Positions 55,606-64,000 of a stretch of 64,000 bases of DNA are shown one piece after another; the first letter of the stretch is position 1, and every line of letters begins with the position of its first letter. The stretch is from Inga oerstediana (Eukaryota; Streptophyta; Magnoliopsida; Fabales; Fabaceae). The translations under genes were made by a program, and so were the position numbers. The DNA is taken from positions 13,630,243 to 13,694,242 of the forward strand of contig OY723402.1 in NCBI GenBank assembly GCA_963210345.1. The letters are read 5' to 3'. Below the pieces are notes generated by a model. That model did no database searches. It was not told the origin of the DNA and saw only the letters and a list, made by a program, of their open reading frames with translations.

Positions 55606-56123
55606 TATTCCAACCTCCGGTATCACTTATAAGAGCTTGAATCTTGATATTCTCATTTGATCTTGGATGTTCTTCTTTCTTCTTATTTCTTCAATCTCTT
55701 TCTTCTTATTTTTCCTCTTGATAATCATTCTTCATAACCCAACTATATATCTTCTTGAATATTTTCAATCTTCTTCTTTCTTTGCTTGACTAATCTTTTC
55801 TTCTTGATATTCCCATTAGTTATTGCAATTTCTTCTTTCTTCAATCCCTTGCTTCTTGATGATCATTCTCCATTTATGAGGCATTATAAGCACAATAACA
55901 TCAACCCACTGTCAGGTTTATGACTAATCTACAAGATATACAACATTAAATATAGTAGTTACTCAATGTAGAAGATAAGTATATTATACAAACTTTTTAC
56001 TCTTACTTGACATCTATATTTGACATCATCAAAACTCATTATATCTAACAGTAACTACTAAAATCAAGGCTTAGGTGCAAAAATTGTCATGCATTGCGTT
56101 TTTACAAGGATTTATATGATATC

Positions 56124-56378
56124 TTTTAAGATATTATTATATCTTGTATTAATATTTGATATATTCTCATATTGAGATATTATATATCATAGGTTGATAT
56201 TTGATATTAATATTTGATTAGATTTATTTAGATTATATTATATTAGATTTTAGGATTAGTCTAACTAAGTTTGCTTGTATAAAGGTTCTTGCTCAATTGT
56301 TTGTAATAAGGATTAAGTATTAAGGATTTATAATATTCAAATTGTTTTGTCTCTATTTCAATCCTTCAAATTCTAACA
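56124..56378 (+). repeat. 5' LTR of the non-autonomous element
   Basis: Ends TTCTAACA directly before the primer-binding site. The expected first dinucleotide TG has become TT. Confidence 0.8.
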
Positions 56379-56814
56379 TGGCATCAGAACCAATGATGAT
56401 GAAGAAGAAGCCAATGCAAAAGAAGAAGAAGAAGAACATCCGTTCCTTCTTGCCCGGAGTGACAACTCTACTATTTAGTTGTTGTATGGACCTCATTGAG
56501 TGTGGAGATTGGTCATATCTAATGAAGGAGGAGGATGAGGAGGACCTAGTCTCACTATTATTCCTTCTTTCATTTGTGCCTTTTCATATAGCCATCTAAA
56601 GCTTGACTTGAAGTAAACTCAGCCCCACAAATAGAATACTCATGAACCTTCTTTTTATTTGCAAGATTAGCTTATCAACACAAAAATTATTTGTTAATCA
56701 CTCTTTCGATTGTCTCGGCCAATGAAAGAGTTCCTGACTCCGGCCACCTTCCTTCGTCCAATGAGTAGTGGGTGCCGCTGCACACCTGTTCTTTTCTTCG
56801 TAGACTATTTGGTT

Positions 56815-57140
56815 CCATCCTAGATCCATTCCTGAAGAGTATCTAGTTCCATCCTAGAGCTTTGTCCAAATCTTTTGACCATCTAGTTTCGCCCAGATCT
56901 TTTGACCATCTGGTTCCGCCTAGATCTTTCATTCCCTAGTGAGTGTATAGTTTCATCCCAGAGCTTTGTCTAGATCTTTTGAAATATGGTTCCATTAGAC
57001 CCGAAGACCATATGGTTTCGTCAGACCCGAACGCCATCTTGTTGAGCTAGAACCGAGACTGTTTGGTTTCGTCTAGATCAGCTCGACATCATTCTTGTTC
57101 CATATGGATCAATGCTTGCTCCAACATCGTTTTTGCTACC
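56815..57140 (+). repeat. Degenerate tandem repeats inside the non-autonomous LTR element
   Basis: At least eight diverged units built around CTAGTTCCRTCC / GTTCCGCC and AGATCTTTTGACC follow one another between the two LTRs. They have similar spacing (about 30-50 bp) and an RNA-like, T-rich composition. Confidence 0.65.
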
Positions 57141-57293
57141 TAGTTCCGTCCAAATCAACTCAATGTCGTTTTTGTTACTTTTAGATTGACACTTGATTTA
57201 AGATGTTACTTTTAGTCTACAGACTGCCATAGCTGTTTCTTTCGGTTGTCACTTCCAATTTTTAGTTGACAAACTAAAGATGATTGGAAGGGG

Positions 57294-57526
57294 TGTTAAG
57301 ATATTATCATATCTTATATTAATATTTTATATATTCTCATATTGAGATAGTGTATATCCTAGGTTGATATTTGATATTAATGTTTGATTAGATTTATTTA
57401 GATTAGATTAGATTTTATGATTAATGGCTCTTGCTCAGTTGCTTTTATTAATGATTAAGTATTAAGGATTCAATAATATTTAGAGGCTTTTGTTTCCTCA
57501 TTATTTCAATCCTTCATATTCTGACA
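57294..57526 (+). repeat. 3' LTR of the non-autonomous element
   Basis: Starts TGTTAAG after a purine tract and ends TTCTGACA before the second ATATC. Confidence 0.8.
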
Positions 57527-57587
57527 ATATCAATGGAATCTTTATGAGGGTTGGCTTTTTAGTTATTATTTACTTACATATAATATA

Positions 57588-57819
57588 CTTCCCGTTCCTA
57601 AATATAAGACCCAGTTAACTTTTTTGGAGAGATTAAGGAAGTTAAATAAGTTACTTAATTATCTCATATGTTGTGTGTCATTAGATTATACTATTAGTTT
57701 ATAAGTTAGACAAATTAGGTTGCAAAAAAATGATGGGTATAAATGCTTCAAAGTAACTTATTTAATTTCCTTAATCTCTTCAAAAAAGTTGATTGGGTCT
57801 TATATTTAGAGCTGGATAT
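57588..57819. mobile_element. Stowaway-like MITE (about 232 bp)
   Basis: CTTCCCGTTCCTAAATATAAG on the left pairs with CTTATATTTAGAGCTGG on the right; ACTTTTTTGGAGAGATTAAGG pairs with CCTTAATCTCTTCAAAAAAG. A TA precedes the left end (57586-57587); the right edge is uncertain by a few bases. Confidence 0.7.
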
Positions 57820-58679
57820 AGTACATTTTTTGTTTTGAACATGATAATGCCACAATGTCTGTCTGGTATAGTGCCTATTTAGACTGACAGTAGAAATTAT
57901 TTTTCTAATATAAATACTATTCAAACAGGCCTTAACTTGGATCGTTTTGATGATTTTTTCAAAAGAAGGGTAAAGGGGACCTTCACTGTTTTTTGCGTCC
58001 AGCACGTGCTGTGTTTTCCCTCTAAAAATTCTTCTCTCCATAATTTGTAAACTAATAGGAGTGCCTTTTTTATCGCTTCAATTCTTTTTAGCATTTCCAT
58101 GCTCAGCATTATAAGTCTTTTCAATTATATCAATAGCTATATGAGATTTTTTTGTTGTTGTTGTAATTTTAAACAAATAGTTGGTGTTAATAATAGTCTA
58201 TGTAAATAAATATCAATTCAAGAAAAATATTTTTTCCACTTACAGACAGGGTTTTTTTTTTTGGACGGAACACTTACAAACAGGGTTAAATATTTTCCGT
58301 AATATCAACATTTTTCCGTGGGAAGAAGGATTAAAGCTGCAAATATAAGTTCTTAAGGGTATTAATATTTTTTTTAAATGAAAAGTAAACTGAGAAGAGT
58401 TTTGAGCAAGATCAATCATGGATGGCTTAAAACCCTAAAATTGCCACCAAATGCCCCCAAAACAAGAAGAATCCAATGTCAAGTGGGCCTCTCATTCGCC
58501 GCCCATCTTTCATGAAAGATTCTCTCAATTTTTAATACTCTTAATTTTTTACAAGTTATTTAACACCGATAAAAGCGAAAAAATTGCCATAAAGTGCAAT
58601 ATATTTACAATTGTTTCCCATTCGTTTGTGTTACATCACACAAAAAGAACTTCCATTACATAATACTAGTACTAAAAGC
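57820..58679. other. Spacer, no supported gene
   Basis: Includes a possible further copy of the small dispersed repeat near 57860-57935 (ending TTCAAACAGGCC). ORFs of 67-97 codons here overlap the MITE or are unremarkable. Confidence 0.4.
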
Positions 58680-59403
58680 TACTCCGTTGGTTTTCAAATA
58701 TAAGCTTCAATTATGAGAATATGTTTGTCTCAAAATATAAACTTCGTTTCAGTTTTGTTTCAACATTTATTACTCCCCCAATTTTATCATTTGATTGTAT
58801 TTATTATATTTATTGTCTTTCTCACTTGTCATATTTACAAATAAGGATATATAACTTTGGTTTTATTTATAAGTCCTTTTTGATAAAAAAATTTAGTCAT
58901 ATTTATAAGTCCAGTTTCAGTGTAGTAAATAAGGTTGTGATAATTTTGGCCTTATTTATTGTACTAATAAAGAAATAATTTAAAAATAGATAGAGAAGAA
59001 AGAGTTGAAAAGTATCCCATTCATAAATGAGGGCATAGTTAAAAATATTTACCCCATAATCAATGAGTTAACTACCTCTCATTGGTATGAGAAATTTAAT
59101 TAAAATGGACTTATAAATATATTTATTGGTTTTAACTAATTTTAACTATTTTCTTGATAAACACAAATCAATTATTTGAAACTTATCACTCTAATTCTAT
59201 TTATAAGTCCATTTTAACAAAAAAAATTTAATTCTTATTATAAGTCCATTTTTAGAGTAATAAATTAGATTGTCACAATTTTACCACATCAATTCTAATA
59301 AAAAAAGAATTTATTTATGTTGACTCTTGGAATACTATTCATAAATTAGGGTGCAATTGAAAATCTAGTCCATAATTAATGATTTAACTAACTCTCCTTA
59401 GTA
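58680..59403. repeat. Diverged direct repeat of MITE-type sequence
   Basis: The stretch about 58860-59100 is repeated in diverged form at about 59205-59400. Shared words in the same order include TTTATAAGTCC, GTAATAAAT/GTAGTAAAT followed by TTGTGATAATTTT/TTGTCACAATTTT, TCATAAAT-AGGG and TAATCAATGAGTTAACTA/TAATTAATGATTTAACTA. A Stowaway-like start (TACTCCGTTGG) lies at 58680. Probably a partly duplicated MITE. Confidence 0.5.
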
Positions 59404-59771
59404 CTCTTTCCGATCCACAATATATGACACTTTTAGAAGGAAGACTTGATCCAGAATATAAATCACCTTCAGTTCAATTAATGCCATTTTTTCTATTTTG
59501 CTCCTATGATTAATACTCACTTTCCAACTTTGCCTACTGATTATATCCCCCTTTCTAAAATAACATTTCCAATACAATTAAACAAATTTTTCAAACAGGG
59601 TAAAAGTGAAAAATTTGCAATTCATGACATATAAAATGACTTAACTATCATTTACCATTTCATGTGATATAATTGAAGTGCTCTATATTATAAACCTAAG
59701 GGAGCATGTGAGAGTGATGTATTTTAGAGTTGTAAATAGAATTAGAGTGGTGTATTTATGGAAGGAAGGAG
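59404..59771. mobile_element. Stowaway-like MITE (368 bp)
   Basis: CTCTTTCCGATCCACAATAT on the left and the reverse complement CTCCTTCCTTCCATAAATAC on the right, flanked by TA (59402-59403, 59772-59773). No coding capacity. Confidence 0.6.
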
Positions 59772-59773
59772 TA

Positions 59774-60344
59774 TTTATACTCCTCTAGTCCTATATATAG
59801 GGGAGAGAGAGGATTCTTTTTTTTTTCTTTCTATTTATAAGATACGTCATTAAGGTTTTGAGGTAAATGTATAATTTAACCCTGAACTTATTATAAGATT
59901 GATTTTATTTTCTTTTGATATTATATAATAAATAGAGATAAAATAAAAAAATTATTAAATTTTATGATAAAATTAAGGATATTTAAGGTTTTTTTAACCC
60001 ATATGAAAATTGTTGGAAGTGTCCGGTAAATAAAATCAGTGGAGTGTAATTACAATTCATAAAAATAATAATTGAAAAGATAATTCAGGGCAGGTTTTAA
60101 CTTCGAGTTGTGGGCTTGCGGGTCTCTGACTGAAAGTATCGACCTTGGAACTTGAGGTATGTATGGCACGTGTGCTTTGGACCCTCAATCATCATCGTAC
60201 GGAGGTTCAGGCATTTAATGTGCAGGGACAGATTTATTTATTTACTTTAATGGGGACATTTTCGATTTGGACGGGGTTAGGTCAGGCAAGTGGATTAAAC
60301 TAAAGCAAAGAGGAATTTGGCTTGAATAATCATCTAGGGAAGGC
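59774..60344. other. AT-rich spacer
   Basis: No gene. A slightly GC-richer segment at 60090-60300 shows no protein resemblance in any frame. Confidence 0.4.
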
Positions 60345-60580
60345 AAATGCAATTCCACTTGATCGATGGAAGCATTCTTAAAGCAATTCCAATATTTTTG
60401 ACTCATCAATATAAAATATACCTAGGTCCCTAAGGTTTCATCAATTAAAAAAAGAATTATTATTTATAAGGCATATAAATTTTGTCACGGCTAAATGAAA
60501 GAACCCCGTTGTTCTTTCTCAAAACAAGCCACCTAAATTGTTTAGAATCATACTATACTTTTAAAATTTCAAGTTTTTTT
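60345..60580 (+). repeat. Local direct repeat, copy 1 (about 230 bp)
   Basis: Shares, in order, GGAAGCATTCTTAAAGCAAT, ATATAAATTTTGTCACGGCT, GTTGTTCTTTCT and TGTTTAGAATCATAC with copy 2 at 60897-61130. About 80% alike by eye; no terminal repeats or target duplication. Confidence 0.75.
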
Positions 60581-60896
60581 ATAAGAAAGAAAGCGATAAA
60601 GCCTACTCTACATTATAAGAAATAAATAAATGAAATTTCTTTAAATAAACCAAGTGAAATCCAATAAGCATGATAAAAAAATATTTGACAAGCATATTAG
60701 CTTTAAAATTTGTATCTCTTCTCATCGGTTGCAAATCAACCAACCAATTAAATTGAAGCACATTATGACTTTTTTTGATTAAATTTCAATTATCATGAAA
60801 ATCATTATTTTTATCATTAATAAGCTTAATTTTACGTCAAAAAATAAATTTGAAAAAACATTATGATTAAATTTGGTTTTGGTAATGATATAAGGG

Positions 60897-61130
60897 AGGC
60901 GATTCCATTTATCGTTGGAAGCATTCTTAAAGCAATTTCAATATTTTTTACTTATCAATATAAAATATATAGGCCCCCAAGATATAATAAATAAAAAAAT
61001 TTATCTTTAAAGGATATAAATTTTGTCACGGCTGAATGAAACACCCCCCAAGTCCCCAGTTGTTCTTTCTACAAAAAGCAGCACCTAAACTGTTTAGAAT
61101 CATACAATACTCTCAAATTTTTAAGTTTTG
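60897..61130 (+). repeat. Local direct repeat, copy 2 (about 230 bp)
   Basis: Begins GGAGGCGATTCCATTT and follows copy 1 at a distance of about 550 bp in the same orientation. It has an extra ACCCCCCAAGTCCCC block near 61043. Confidence 0.75.
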
Positions 61131-61577
61131 AGCTTGTTATCATATCACCTTACAGTTTTGACGAAATTTGTACGTACAACATTCCAAAAGAATTATAATT
61201 TAAATTTCTCAACATTCCAAACGAATTATAATTCAAATTTCTCAAAATTATTTCATAGACTCGGTACACCGTGCACCTATAGGCTTAGGCTATAAGTAAT
61301 TTTCAATAATATCATATCAACATAGGAAAAAAAAATTACCCTAACTTCTTATTTTATTTAAAAAAAAAAACAATTTTTCCCTTGGACACAAACCAGGACA
61401 TAGAATTTCGTACCCTCGTTCTCTTTACAAGTCACAACTCTTAACTAAGAAGCTAAGAGCAGTGTACCAAAAAAAACAAAAACAAAGAAGCTAAGAGCAT
61501 ACACACATATAACTGTTGGCCTTAACATGGGTCCTTCATAACAAGTTGATCCCATCAGCACACTTCAAAAAAATCTT
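61131..61577. other. Spacer with a 33-bp tandem duplication
   Basis: At 61178-61243 a 33-bp unit starting AACATTCCAAA and ending AAATTTCTC is repeated twice with two mismatches. No gene. Confidence 0.7.
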
Positions 61578-61748
61578 GGGGCAATTACAATGAAATCTCA
61601 TATAAGAGAAAAAATGAAGAAATGGTCCCTGAAATTGTCAGTGTAAACTCCTCGACTTGTTAATAGACGCTCCTCGACTTGTCATTAATAACTTCAAGGA
61701 TTATTTTTTCATTTTTTCTTTTGTGTGGGACTTCATTGTAATTGTCCC
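61578..61748. mobile_element. Small MULE-type MITE (171 bp) with 9-bp target duplication
   Basis: GGGGCAATTACAATGAAATC on the left pairs with the reverse complement GGGACAATTACAATGAAGTC on the right, and the arms continue (AGAAAAAATGAAGAAATGG) so that it nearly folds on itself. The flanks AAAAATCTT (61569-61577) and AAAAATCTC (61749-61757) match at eight of nine bases, as expected for a Mutator-type insertion. GACTTGTTAATAGACG and GACTTGTCATTAATAA words repeat at the loop. Confidence 0.75.
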
Positions 61749-61757
61749 AAAAATCTC

Positions 61758-62541
61758 TGACGTGTTTCTGACTATAACAACCTGCGATGTGGTGTGGGCT
61801 ACAGAATGTGAAATGACGAGGAAGAAAGGTAAAGGGGAAATAAAATAAAGGTTACTTATAAACTTTTCTTGCTGTGCGCTAAAACCAGAAAGATGAAGTG
61901 AGGAAAAGAAATAAAGAAAAAGGAAAAGGCCAAGAGCTGAAAGTTGCCCCCGTTACTTTGCTCATCGTTATCCCTTTCCTTCCGTGCCTTCTATTATTTT
62001 TGGGAGGAATGTCTCCGCTAATCATTTTTTTTACTTCTTCTCTATATAATCTTTTAATTATTATATCATGTTTTAATGTGTGAGATTTAATGTTATGTGA
62101 AAAATATTATTATAATATTAAATATAATAAAAATCTATAATTATAATATTCTTACCTAACATTAAATTTCACTTATTAAAACATGATTCAGTAATTAAAA
62201 CATTAAGTGGAGGGGAAAGTTAGTAAACACATCCCTTTCCATGTCTCACCCTTTGTATTTACTGTCTGTTTATTTGATATTGGTTTTCTTGTTCAAATTT
62301 GAATTTGCATATGAATATATTTTTTAACATAATTTTGATATAAATATTAGGAAAAATAGCTATAAGATTTAAAAAATAAAATGTAATCACAAAAAAATCT
62401 CATGAGAGTGGGATTGCAAGGCTAAGGAAAGCGACCATTTTGTCAGGATTAAACATTTAACTCCACGTGGCAACACGGCAAGGGGTGTCATCAATTGATA
62501 ATTGATATGTTGGCCTGTTCCCTGTTGGGTCTGGATAATTA
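61758..62541. other. Spacer, no supported gene
   Basis: The ORF at 61898-62083 is probably accidental. AT-rich inverted words around 62060-62200 (ATTATAATATTAAA and TTATAATATTCTTACC) may be another small foldback repeat. Confidence 0.4.
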
Positions 62542-62927
62542 CTACTTTCTGTCCTAATTATAGGACATATTTATCTAACTTTGGAGAAATTAAAGATATT
62601 GGTTAAATTAGTTAGTTATATTTATTTTCCTAAAATATCCTTATTTAAAATTTAAAATGACATCCAATTACGTTGATTTTCTGTTTTTCCTTGTATTTCT
62701 CCTGCCTCTCATACGACTTCTCCAAGCTCTCACACAATTCGGTATTGTTAATCTCCCTCAACAACTTCTGATATACTCTTATTAAATTATTATTGTGTTT
62801 AATTATTATTGAGAAAGTATCAATAGGGGGTATTTTAGGAAGAAATTGATAAAAATTAGAATTTTGTCCTATAATTAGGACCAAGGTCAATTCTCAAATA
62901 TTATCTTATAATTAGGTAACGAGGGAG
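62542..62927. mobile_element. Stowaway-like MITE (386 bp)
   Basis: CTACTTTCTGTCCTAATTAT on the left and the reverse complement CTCCCTCGTTACCTAATTAT on the right, flanked by TA (62540-62541, 62928-62929). A second inner TCCTATAATTAGGACC palindrome near 62867 suggests a nested or compound element. Confidence 0.65.
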
Positions 62928-62929
62928 TA

Positions 62930-63582
62930 ATATTTTTTTTCCATTCCCCTGTCCAGCTTCTTGCACTTTCTGAAGGGAAAAGCAAACAGGAATATAAAAT
63001 AATGCGGTAATATTTACGCTTTTCAAGGGAATCTACCTTTTGTACGGAACATTCGAATGGGTGGATTGACACAAAGCTCGAGCATTTATGTCTGTTTAAC
63101 GTTAGAAACAGTGAGATTTGGCTTTGACAGCCTCTGTTCAGTGTTTCCTGTGTTTTGGTAAGAGAGAACAACTAAATTAATCCTTTCCTTTGTACAATAT
63201 GAATATTTTTACAAAGTCTAAAGTCAAAAAATTACCAGAGGCCTACAAAACAGTACATCCCTGCAAACTTAAAAAAAAAAAAAAAATCTGTACACAACAT
63301 TCTCATCTTTTCTCTGTTGAATGGGAAAACATATCAGGTGACTTCAAATGCCACCACCCACGCTTTTGGTAACATTACTTCAAATTGTTCACTCTGTCAC
63401 TTGTTTCTGCTCTGTTTCACAGCATTGTGAAATTGAGCTTCTGGCTTTAAAAGCCTCCTCATGAATGTAGTTAGTTACCTCTTTTACTTCTTCCTCATCC
63501 ATTTCCAATCACATCTTGTGTCCTATTATGTACAAATGTGTTAAACCCTAGAATGAGTGCCCCCAAACACCGAGCATTTCTG
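62930..63582. other. 3' flank of the right-edge gene
   Basis: Presumed 3' UTR of the minus-strand gene near 63400-63582, then spacer. ORFs here (62887-63171 minus, 63190-63372 plus) show no family resemblance. Confidence 0.4.
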
Positions 63583-64000
63583 TCAATATATCATCCGTGA
63601 ACACGGCAATCTTATCGGCGAGAACGCTACCGTGAGTCTTGCATGATCAGATAAATAGTAGTCTTCAGGCCATATGCCCCTCTCTGCCTCAGGAGGGGAC
63701 AGTGTTGCATTCTTTATACAGAAACCAAGGGCTTGTTCCTGACTGCCCTTTGATTCATCATTTATCTCCTCGTTCTTTATCTCATGTATCTGATCTAAAC
63801 ATGACGGAATCCAGATTTGCTGCTACAACCCCACAAATTATGAACATGATTTAGCCAACAGTGTTTCAGACCAAAATCTCAAAGTGTTCACATGCCTTGT
63901 ATGTTTGTTGTAAGCTACTTTACCTGAAATTCTTTAAAATCCACCAAACCATTTCCATCCACATCCACTAGGAGCCACAAGTCCTTTGCCTCTTGAACGC
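63583..64000 (-). CDS. C-terminal end of an EF-hand plus endonuclease/exonuclease/phosphatase-family protein (partial)
   Basis: Two exons on the minus strand: 64000-63924 (incomplete, ends CAG before a GTAAAG donor) and 63822-63583 (after a TTGTAG acceptor). The first gives VQEAKDLWLLVDVDGNGLVD then FKEFQ, a canonical EF-hand loop (D-x-D-x-N-x6-E), so the protein probably binds calcium. The second gives QIWIPSCLDQIHEIKNEEIN, an acidic linker, then WPEDYYLSDHARLTVAFSPI and a short tail ending RMIY. The SDH followed by a beta-strand is the C-terminal catalytic-site signature of the endonuclease/exonuclease/phosphatase fold. Plants have such calcium-binding members (Arabidopsis At5g54130 type, from memory). 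The catalytic core lies beyond the window. The usual SDHxP proline is replaced by Arg-Leu (SDHARL), which may be ordinary variation. Confidence 0.8.

Larger units (their letters stand above)
51710..56050. mobile_element. Probable solo LTR or LTR fragment, split by a nested solo LTR
   Basis: The left end reads TGTTAGAACTGGCTGACACC and the right end ATATCTAACA, so the first and last bases form the TGTTAG/CTAACA inverted termini of an LTR. The 2.2 kb of own sequence (51710-53461 and 55611-56050) is continuous once the nested LTR is removed. Flanks GTATG and GTAAC match at only three of five bases, so the target duplication is uncertain. No coding sequence; the interior is rich in ACTCGAGTGATCACTCGAGT-type palindromes. 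A single LTR of a large retrotransposon is the simplest reading. Confidence 0.5.
56124..57526 (+). mobile_element. Non-autonomous LTR element (1.4 kb) with TSD, PBS and PPT
   Basis: LTRs at 56124-56378 and 57294-57526 share TTAAGATATTATNATATCTT starts and TTCTAACA/TTCTGACA ends. The target duplication ATATC is perfect (56119-56123 and 57527-57531). The primer-binding site TGGCATCAGAACC follows the 5' LTR, and a purine tract GATTGGAAGGGG precedes the 3' LTR. The interior (about 915 bp) has no gag-pol. It opens with a 73-codon Lys/Met-rich ORF (56378-56599), then a region of degenerate repeats built on 'CCATCTAGTTTCGCCCAGATC'-like units. It must rely on a partner element for replication, like TRIM or other non-autonomous LTR elements. 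Confidence 0.85.

Noticed and set aside
57748..58124. Overlapping minus-strand ORFs of 97 and 67 codons
   Set aside because: They run across the right arm of a Stowaway MITE into AT-rich spacer; no protein resemblance.
1..64000. Search for CRISPR arrays, defence islands, operons, organellar DNA insertions or a multi-gene novel system
   Set aside because: None is present. The sequence is ordinary plant nuclear DNA with isolated genes and transposons, and no block with organelle-like gene content was recognised.

Overview
This window is nuclear DNA of a flowering plant, almost certainly a eudicot. The genes have short GT-AG introns, and the proteins are plant types: a HIPP metallochaperone, a membrane-tethered NAC factor and a cytosolic class I aldolase. 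The AT-rich intergenic DNA is packed with plant transposons (CACTA, MULE-like, Stowaway and PIF/Tourist-like elements, copia, large solo LTRs, an L1-type LINE). There is no bacterial-style operon, CRISPR array or rRNA, and I found no tRNA. I cannot name the species.

Host genes. Four well-supported genes and one tentative small gene are present. (1) 5754-7883, minus strand: a five-exon gene for a 296-residue heavy-metal-associated isoprenylated protein with two HMA domains and a C-terminal CaaX box. (2) 38302-40332, plus strand: a three-exon cytosolic fructose-bisphosphate aldolase of 358 residues. (3) 43274-46259, minus strand: a six-exon, 615-residue NAC transcription factor with a C-terminal membrane anchor. 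(4) 63583-64000, minus strand and running off the right edge: the last two exons of a protein that joins an EF-hand to an endonuclease/exonuclease/phosphatase-type C-terminus. (5) 775-948, minus strand: a 57-codon ORF that looks like a small conserved plant protein (tentative). The genes share no pathway.

Layout. 1-5.7 kb: mostly unannotated DNA with a decayed RNase H/LINE tail interrupted by a Stowaway MITE. 5.7-8 kb: HIPP gene. 8-11.5 kb: MITEs. 11.5-14.2 kb: a non-autonomous CACTA element carrying an apparent host-gene fragment. 14.6-21.7 kb: a complete but decayed copia retrotransposon with a perfect 5-bp target duplication. 22-28 kb: AT-rich repeat arrays enclosing two adjacent long-TIR (MULE-like) elements, the first carrying a piece of an INO80-like chromatin remodeler. 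28-30 kb: two more TIR elements. 30.7-37.4 kb: a full-length L1-type LINE with a 12-bp target duplication, decayed by nonsense mutations. 38-46.3 kb: the gene-rich interval (aldolase and NAC). 47.3-48.5 kb: a PIF-like element. 49.1-56 kb: two related solo LTRs of about 2.2 kb, each with a perfect 5-bp target duplication, the second nested in another LTR-like sequence. 56.1-57.5 kb: a 1.4-kb non-autonomous LTR element with intact target duplication. 57.5-63.5 kb: MITEs and local duplications.

I see no convincing new multi-gene biological system. The most unusual items are the gene-fragment-carrying transposons, the nested solo LTRs, the in-frame optional intron of the NAC gene, the EF-hand/phosphatase-fold fusion, and the tryptophan-to-stop decay pattern of the LINE.
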